Origin: Hybos culiciformis
Lineage: Eukaryota; Arthropoda; Insecta; Diptera; Hybotidae
Length of the DNA stretch: 64,000 nucleotides
Assembly (NCBI GenBank): GCA_964007475.1
Contig: OZ023275.1
Coordinates: forward strand, 19,199,829 to 19,263,828
Direction: 5' to 3'
A program made the position numbers and the translations under genes. Each line of letters starts with the position of its first letter. Positions within the stretch are counted from its first letter, which is position 1. The notes under the pieces were generated by a model. The model was not told where the DNA came from. It was given only the letters and a program-made list of their open reading frames with translations, and did no database searches. Shown here piece after piece: positions 56,155 through 64,000 of the stretch.

Positions 56155-57176
56155 AGGGATCGCAATACCGGGATCCCGGGATACCGGGATCCCGGTATTT
56201 CGGAAAAAAACCAATGAAAATCAATACCGGTATTATATTTGTCAAAACCGGTATTTCGGTATTTAAATTTTTTTCTGAGGATTTATTATTCAATATTTTT
56301 TGATATTTTTAGTAGATTGTTTTTTATAATTACAAACAAGTGCGGTTACTAAAAAAATAAAAGTTTTAAGAGCCCTCGACGTGAAATTCTGTTTTCTATT
56401 TTTGCATTTTTTTTTGTTTTATTTTACAGAAAATAAACGGCCGTGAAAAATGCGACAAAAATTGTACGAAAAACACCTCTACCAGAAAATCACAAAACTA
56501 TATTTGAATTTTATTTCTGTGCAGAAACTGTAATTTATCAAAAAAATTAAAAATTTGTTAGAAATAAGTGAAATTAATTAAAAATTGTTTAGAAAATTAA
56601 AGAAATTCAAAATTTCACGTCACCAGGCCTGGAGAGTTGTATTTTAGCTTTATTTCTGCGTTTGAGATTTTTTATTATCTTTTTGCTTTACTTCAGAATC
56701 CAAGCAAATATGTTCAAGTATATTAAAGGCTCATTTGGGCCAAAAAACTCAAAAAATTCGCCTCGCCTACCCTGGAGCCAGTTATATACTCTCTAACATA
56801 TAAAAAAAATCACATCAGTCGAGATTGTATTAACTCTAGAATCAAAGCAAAACCAAGACCCATTTTCCGCACTGAGGGCTCTTAATAGTTTGTTGTGTGT
56901 AGTTGCATTTGTATTTACTTAAATATTTTAACAATTCTGCTGATTTAGTGTGAAAGTATTTTTTTTAAATTATTGGAGGTTGCAATTAGCAGTGGGCATG
57001 TTTTTTATTAATTAAATAATTTTTGTTTCATTTTTATAATAATTATTATAGGTATTTTTTATTTTGAGAAATATTATTTTTTGGAATACCGGTATTAAAA
57101 CCGGGATCCCGGTATCAGTAAAGTTCAATACCGAAATACCGGTATTGGTTTTTTTTGCTTTTTTTGCAATCCCTAT
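56155..57176. mobile_element. hAT-type non-autonomous element with ATACCGG palindromes
   Basis: 1,022 bp flanked by 8-bp duplications GTATCAGT (56147-56154 and 57177-57184). Ends AGGGATCGCAA and ATAGGGATTGCAA (complement at right). Both subterminal regions carry repeated ATACCGGGATCCCGG / ATACCGGTATT palindromes. The interior is AT-rich with no transposase frame. Confidence 0.85.
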
Positions 57177-57184
57177 GTATCAGT

Positions 57185-60100
57185 GAGTCAAAGATTTTGT
57201 AATTTCTGGATTTTTTGTATATTAGTTGAGGCACATCGATCGTGGTAAATTTTTTCAAAAAAATACTACCTAGAATAAAATAAAATGAGGAAGATAATAT
57301 AATAGAACATATTCCTATATTGTGAATGTAAAACTTAGTGAAAGATACGTGTTTGGTAATTTGCAATATAATTTTTTTTCAGTACTAAATAAAAAGTTAA
57401 AATGTATAATTTTGTGATACATTCACATTAAAAAAAAAAAAAATATAAGACAATACAGAGAATTTGGTATCAATTATATTATAAATTATGTAAATACAAT
57501 GATAATATATGGCCAAATTTAATATTTGAAAAACTTTAGTATGAAAAAATATATCAATTTAGTACTGATTTATACTTATAATTTATAATGACCTCGATAA
57601 TGACTGTCTTCTATCGTAAATAATTTATCAAAATAATATCAAACCTCCAAATAATATTTTTTGTGAACAAGATAATACAAAATTAATGACCAAAATATAT
57701 GGGTATAGGTTAGGTTTGTCGAAACAACGTTACAAATATTTAGCTGATATGAGAGTATTATTTTTAGCTTTTATACCTATAGTTTAAGTTATTTCCGTAC
57801 CGTAAATATAAAAATAAAATAAATAAATTTTCCTATAATTGCTAAAAATGTCATTCAACTATCATATTCATTTTCTTAATATCGATGTTGTGCACTTTTT
57901 TGGTTTCGTAACAAATTGTTATTTTGTGTGTACATTATATACATACATATGTTTTACATTATAATATTGATAAAACATTTTATGTGCTTTTATTAGAAAT
58001 ATAATGCTTAAAATGAATATTGTAAACTTTTATTTAAAAAAAAATTTATATTATAGAAAAATGAATTTTTCTTTTTAAGGTGAATAAATACAATTTAATA
58101 TTTATTATTATTCGACACGCTATTAAAGTACAGGTATTATGTATTCGTTTCTATTTGATTTATGTATATTATATTATATTGATATTTTGATTGATTGCAT
58201 ACTCAGCAATAATCAAAATGTGTGAAATTGATCAATTAAATTATATGGCAATTGCTATAGCAAACACTTAGCTTAGAGTTAACTTATCTATAATTAAAAA
58301 GGAATTAAGTTTAATATAAATTTTGTTATCCAATATTTATATTACATACTTAGATTCAAAATAACAATAATGAAGTGACAGCTGTTTTTAATTTAAAATA
58401 ATTTCTGTCAATAGAATGATGAAATTCGAACTAACAAATTTAGAATTTAAAATGGAATTTTATTTTTTAATATAAAACGAATTAAAATTTATGAAGACGA
58501 AATCGAACCAAGGAAAATAAGAAAAATGAGGAAACTAAATTTTGTTAGCAAAATTTTCAACTTTATGCTGATAGTAATATTTGTTAAATGAAATGTGAAT
58601 ATTTTATTGAACGAAATTATATGCGTGTATCTTCTTATACAAACCTAGAACCATTTTCTAAAACGTTAGAAAGATCAATAATTATAATTAATAAAAATAT
58701 TAATAAACAATTAATAATTTTAATTTAAAAATTTTCCATCTAAAAAATATGCAAAAATTTTCCTTCGGAAAGTTATAAATTTAACGATGCCGCACCCTAT
58801 ATGAAAGAAAACCATTGAAAATTATAAACATTTAAAATAATGAAAATACGCAAATTGTTTTCTTTTAAATAAAATTTTTCATTTATTTCGTTTTTTAAAT
58901 TTTTCTAAAAAAAATATTTTTGTCTTATAGTAATATACGATGTCTATATTCACATTTTTTTCAAGAAAAAATAAGGTACACGTAGAAATATCGTCTTTGA
59001 AAGTATTTTTTAATTTTTGGTTCTTATATAATGTAAATTTTGTCAGCAAAGATGGCTTAAAAAGCTAATAAAGTTTGATATATTGTAAATTAAATAATTT
59101 AAATTTAAATATCTGGCATTTCTTTACTGCTGAAGCTGAAGGATCAATCCAATAGAATAAACGAAAAAAATGAGATCTTAATGAGTTAAAAATTTTTGTT
59201 TTTCTATTGGTTCAATGTCATCATCATCACACTATTCAAAATGAACAATGTACCTACAATCTCGACAAGAATTTATTCATACTTACAAAAACATACATGT
59301 GTGTACGTTTTTTTTTTTAAACATTATTTATTTTTGGTCATTAAGAATAAAGCATTTTGTTATTGTGCCAAAGTATTCTATCATCTCAGGTACAGAAAAA
59401 TAAAGTAAAGAAAAACGTGACGCAATTAAAAAACAAAATAACTTGACAGATTTTATGTTGATTTGTACAATATGTCGGAATATTAATCAGTGAATTTGAA
59501 TGAAATAAAAAATAATTCAAATTATAAAAATGTTTAGATAAATAAAACTTTTTTTTTTCCTATAACGCAGGACTCATAAGCTTCCTTCATATATCGAAGA
59601 ATTTTGCACACAATTGCTCTTATACTGAGTTGTGTATCATTAAATTTGAGAGTTAACTGAAGTATAAATAATAAGTAATAAAATAACTATTATAATTTTT
59701 GATTTTTTATGGTAAAGTTAATTAAATAATGAATTATAACTAATTTTTTTAATTATTTAAATACTTATAGTTGATCAAAGATTATTTAAAAAATATAAAT
59801 AAATCTTAGTTACATTACTTCGCTGGGTTCGTTTTTGAATAAATGAAAATAAGATGGCAAAAAAAAAATTGAAATATTTAACTAATAAATCGATCAAAAA
59901 TTATTGTGTTGTCTGTAAATGATTATTTCATTCCGAGAGAATAGTTAAGTATTTATTGTTTCTAAGCTCTGAGAATAAATTCTTAAACAAACTTATTTTG
60001 GACTTCGAAGCATCCTTATAGCTTTAGAGTCTACATAAAAGATATTCTATATATTTAGTATTGATTTATGATTATGATATGTAAATCAATTTGACTACAA

Positions 60101-61263
60101 ATTTAAAAAAATTTGTTAATACAATAATTCATAGAAATAGAAGAGTCAACTTAATTGATAATTCAGTATATATAGGATTGACATGAAAGTTACTATAAAT
60201 AAGTCTCGAAATAACTTTATATCAATATTGGTGTCATTATAAGTCTTTCACCTTTCGCATTTGAATTCTTAGACATGCGGTTTTTTTTTTGTTAATGAAA
60301 ATGAAATCATTAACAAATTATATATCTTAAGACATTACTATATATATTTTATAAATTTTATATATCTCTATTATTGTACATAATTATGCTCGTATTATTT
60401 TTTGACTGGTTTATAAAACAAGAAAAAAGAGGGCAGAAAAAAAAAAACTACAAATATTTATGTAATAATATAAATGTACGTATAATAGTTTTATTAGCGG
60501 ACGGACAGGTAAATGGAATAGCAAAGGACCTTGAACACAACTTGCAGACATTAGACTGTCTACACACTATACGGTAAACTTTTAACTGTCCACTTAAAGT
60601 AAAATAATGATTTATTATTATTATTTTATGCAGAATTGGAAATTTTTTGTTATTAAAGTTTTAATTTCCTTGGTGGGAAATATGATGAAAATAATAGTTA
60701 AAAAATAGAAAATTTAATATTTTCTTGAAGATTTTTTGGTTTGAAGTTTATTATTTTGAAAACATTGATCCAAATATTCAAGGTTATTCAGATCTATGAT
60801 CAAAGTTTAGTAAGAACAAAGTTTTTAAAAACTATTATTTATGATTTTCGCTTGAAAATTTTCTTATAATAATTATTGTTAATTTACATATTTTTGAAAT
60901 TTTTGATTGAAGAATTTGTGTCCCTTTAAACTTAATAAAAGAAAACAAAAATTACGAACAATTCCGGAATCTATTTTTAATTACTCAAGCATTGCAATCT
61001 ATTTTTGGATCATTTCCTATATATAAAATTCATCATTTTATTTTGTGTGATATAAATAACAGCTGCTTTACTCAAATTTATGTGTACCTATTTGAAAAAA
61101 GATTATTATGGATCTACATCATTTTCACTCAATGCGTTTTTTTTATAATATTGTAAGGTATACAATTTACAGCAGGTTTCATATATGCATAATATATTAT
61201 TTACCTCTATAATAACTTTATAATAGCATTATTCATACTTAGTTATTTCAGAAACATCATATT
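57185..61263. other. AT-rich region, no gene
   Basis: A small less AT-rich island at about 60495-60580 is unexplained. No exon supported. Confidence 0.5.
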
Positions 61264-63473
61264 TTTAGCCCGTTTTCTATGGACTAGATATTTTCACTTT
61301 TTGTCTGTCCCTCCAGTCCACACTAAAATGCTGATAACCACGAAACTACTTGGCGGATTTCAATTGTTTAAATTCCAAAATATGCGTAATCTTGTTCACT
61401 TTCTGTCAAGCTAAAGAGTGAGATTCTCTGAGATTCTCTGATTACGGATTTGGGAATTAGAAGCTCTCAAGCGGTCAAGGGTATAAATAATTTTTATATA
61501 AAAATTATGAAAACTTGAATTTTTCATAAAATTTAAATAGATTTTGATATAAATTAGTATCGCGTGAGAAAGATGTCATTTACAGGGACTTAAAAAAATT
61601 GTTGGTCCTCCATTATGTCCAAGGATTCAGATTGGAAAATGTGAGTAGATGTCGACTGAAGGAAACAAAAAATATAAAGATCCCTGTTATGCGCCAAATA
61701 TTTAGAAATCGAAAAGGAGCCATATATTTAATTTAAAAAGTTATATTTTTTTAATATTTGATTTTTGTTCTCACAAAAAATTATCGAAGTCTCAGTCGAA
61801 CTATTACTTTTATTTATTTTCAATTTATTTCATTCAACTTGTTGTTCTAAAATGAAGTTAAACCCCGATGGCCTGGATAAGAGTTAATAAATCTCTTGGG
61901 TTCAATAATTGTTACCTTGCGGTAATAATTACTTTTTTTTAAATATATATATACATATGAAAATTTTCTTATTTTATCAACAAAAAGAGCAAGTTTTTTT
62001 CGAAATAAAATTTACTTTGTATGAAAAATAATTTTGCGCATATAGTTTTAAAAATGAAAGACATTTTTTTTTTGGCATAAAATTAATTATCCTCGTCAAC
62101 AAAACAACATAATACTTCATTATGTTATACAACAACGCTATTTTTACAAATAATCTGAAAATATTAGGTATATATATATGTTTATGCGTACACTAATACA
62201 CATCATATGATATACAAAAAATGTATATATGAATTTGAAGCACGTGCAGAATCTTTTTTATTTGATTCTTATACAATTTATAATAAGCTTTTCAAATAAG
62301 AAATATGTACATATATTTGTATATTAAAATGTATAATTTAAAAAAATAGTTTTTTTTTTTTTTGCACAATAAAGATTTCTTGAATTTTTTAAAAGTGCGT
62401 TTACCTTTTAATTTAAAATATCGCTAACAACTTACACAGGTTTTTTGTTTTTATTTTTGTAATTCAAAAAAATATAATTTGAATCAATGGTACAGGCAAA
62501 TAAATTTCATTTTTCGTAAAAAAGATTCAAAATAGAAAATAAAAAACATTTTTAATTGCAATGAAGCGTGGGATTGAGATACAGTGAAAACTTGCTGAAT
62601 ATACTTGTAATGAAAAAAAAAGTAGAACAGTACCTAATAAATGAAATATTGGGCCCGTATTCAGGATTTTGATTGTTTAAGATACTTTAATATTAAGCCA
62701 AAATTAGGGGTTGGACATATTTTTTAGGTTCCTTCAATGTCATTATACCAATTCCATTTATTCCAGACCCTTTTCCGAATCCTTTAACAATTTTTTTAAA
62801 GTTCCTTTAATCGGTAATCTATGAAAATATTTGCATGGTTCAGAGATTCTAGCTCCGAAATGATAGCATCTGCTTAACTTTTACTCGATGTGAAAGATGT
62901 TGTATGTTTTGGCATTTAAATAATAAAAATCGCTTGACTGGTTCAAAAGTTATAAGCATTTTAGATGAGGACGGACATTTCTGTGTTCAAAAGCCATAAC
63001 GTCTTATCTGCAAAATCTTTGTTTTGAGTTAGAGCGGAATAAAACTTTTTTTGAAATTACAAAAAATGTATTTGTTAAAAAATTGTAATTTGTTTAGAAA
63101 GGTTTTGAGAACAAATTTGGTTTCAGTGTTTTGTTTATAAATTATCAAATTATTAGTTTAAACTTCTGTTATTTGAATAAGAAGCAAATAAGACGTTTTT
63201 CATAGTAAACTTAATATTATTTTCCAAAAGCACAATAAAAAAAATTTTAGTTAGGACGTTTGTCCAATGTCTATAACTTCTTAACGGATTGTCATAGAAG
63301 AAAAAGGGTAAGGATGAAAATAAACTACATAAATAAAGAAGCAACTTTATAATATTATCTCAATTTTGTCTTATCATTATTTAAGACGTTTCGGCTTTTG
63401 AACACAGATTTAATGAAACCATAAAGTCCGTTTTCATTTTTGTTGGAAAACGGGCCAAAAACCTCAAAAACTA
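61264..63473. repeat. Possible element with GCCCGTTTTC inverted ends
   Basis: TAGCCCGTTTTCTATGG at about 61267 is mirrored by the complement of GGCCCGTTTTCCAACA at about 63440-63457. A second inverted pair lies inside: TGTGTTCAAAAGCCATAACGT (62981) against ACGTTTCGGCTTTTGAACAC (63386). No target duplication was found, and the outer match is short. Confidence 0.4.
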
Positions 63474-64000
63474 TTGTAAAAATTTCCTTTTTGGCCTGCA
63501 TAAATTAAACTAAATATAATTATTTTGGATTGTACCTTCGTAATTTTATAAATGGATATTCTTTGAAATTTTGATATTTTCCTCACCGGCAGATATCATT
63601 TAAATTTTTAGTGAATATTTAAATTATGTATGTACCTACAATGCTTACAATATTATTATATATGTATCTACAATAATATATGTATTTATTTTATTATTAT
63701 TGCCAAGTGTTTGCTTTAACAACATAATATCTTTGAATTTTTTTGCTTTTCTAAAAACCAAAAAAAAAAAAAAAAACAAAATTATTGAGAGCAAAAAAAT
63801 ATAAGTACCTATTACAAAGTTTTTCTTTCATATATAAGTAATACATTATGATATGTATGACTGTAAGTACAGTAATGCTTACATAATATATATATAGTGT
63901 AGACAAATTGTCGAGATCAAAATCATATAATTTCTTCTATTCATAGTATACATACTTCATAATTTTCTACTCAAAAAAATCTTCTTAGTTACATAATAGA
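63474..64000. other. AT-rich terminal stretch, no gene
   Basis: Contains ATGTACCTAC and TATATG-type simple sequence only. Confidence 0.5.

Noticed and set aside
60374..60577. 67-codon open frame including a less AT-rich island
   Set aside because: No ATG, no recognisable protein, and frame composition changes midway; I cannot support a gene.

Overview
The window looks like nuclear DNA from an insect. It is strongly AT-rich, has many spliced genes with short introns (58, 89 and 92 nt in one gene), contains an ortholog of the insect mitochondrial proline dehydrogenase (Drosophila slgA), and carries a dense load of eukaryotic transposons. The order cannot be fixed from the sequence alone. There is one assembly gap (200 N, 30521-30720).

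Layout. (1) 759-18046, plus strand: eight coding exons join in phase into one very large multi-C2H2 zinc-finger protein, about 4,180 codons inside the window. It has a long low-complexity N-terminal half and about two dozen zinc fingers in the C-terminal half. Its 2.9-kb intron (6277-9200) is filled by a palindromic repeat and a degenerate retroelement with an RNase H domain. (2) 19768-27428: a decayed Ty3/gypsy LTR retrotransposon with a 5-bp target duplication. It is itself broken by two transposons whose target duplications (TTA, CAG) can be read to the base. It landed in a short dispersed repeat that has a second copy at 34686-34794. (3) 28075-30147: a degenerate coding relic split by a hAT-type MITE, then a dispersed repeat with a 190-bp internal duplication. 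(4) 33464-34053: the terminal exon of a DM9-domain protein. (5) 35642-36882: two MITEs (TTAA and TTA target sites). (6) 37045 to about 41380, minus strand: a largely intact non-LTR retrotransposon. Its ORF1 and ORF2 lie in one frame, separated by a single UAG in the context UAG-CAA-UUA. (7) 43721-51026, minus strand: the proline dehydrogenase gene, including two homologous 122-nt exons that look mutually exclusive. (8) 51027-64000: AT-rich non-coding DNA, possibly the long 5' intron of proline dehydrogenase. It holds a 1.2-kb terminal-inverted-repeat element with a 5S-rRNA-like segment and a 43-bp hairpin, and a 1.0-kb hAT-type element.

The host genes (a putative nuclear zinc-finger protein, a DM9 protein and mitochondrial proline catabolism) show no obvious functional link. 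The strongest candidate for something undescribed is the non-LTR element with a predicted TMV-type stop-codon readthrough joining ORF1 to the endonuclease/reverse transcriptase. Exon boundaries were derived by hand from GT/AG sites and reading-frame continuity. Family assignments rest on motifs read by eye; no database search was possible.
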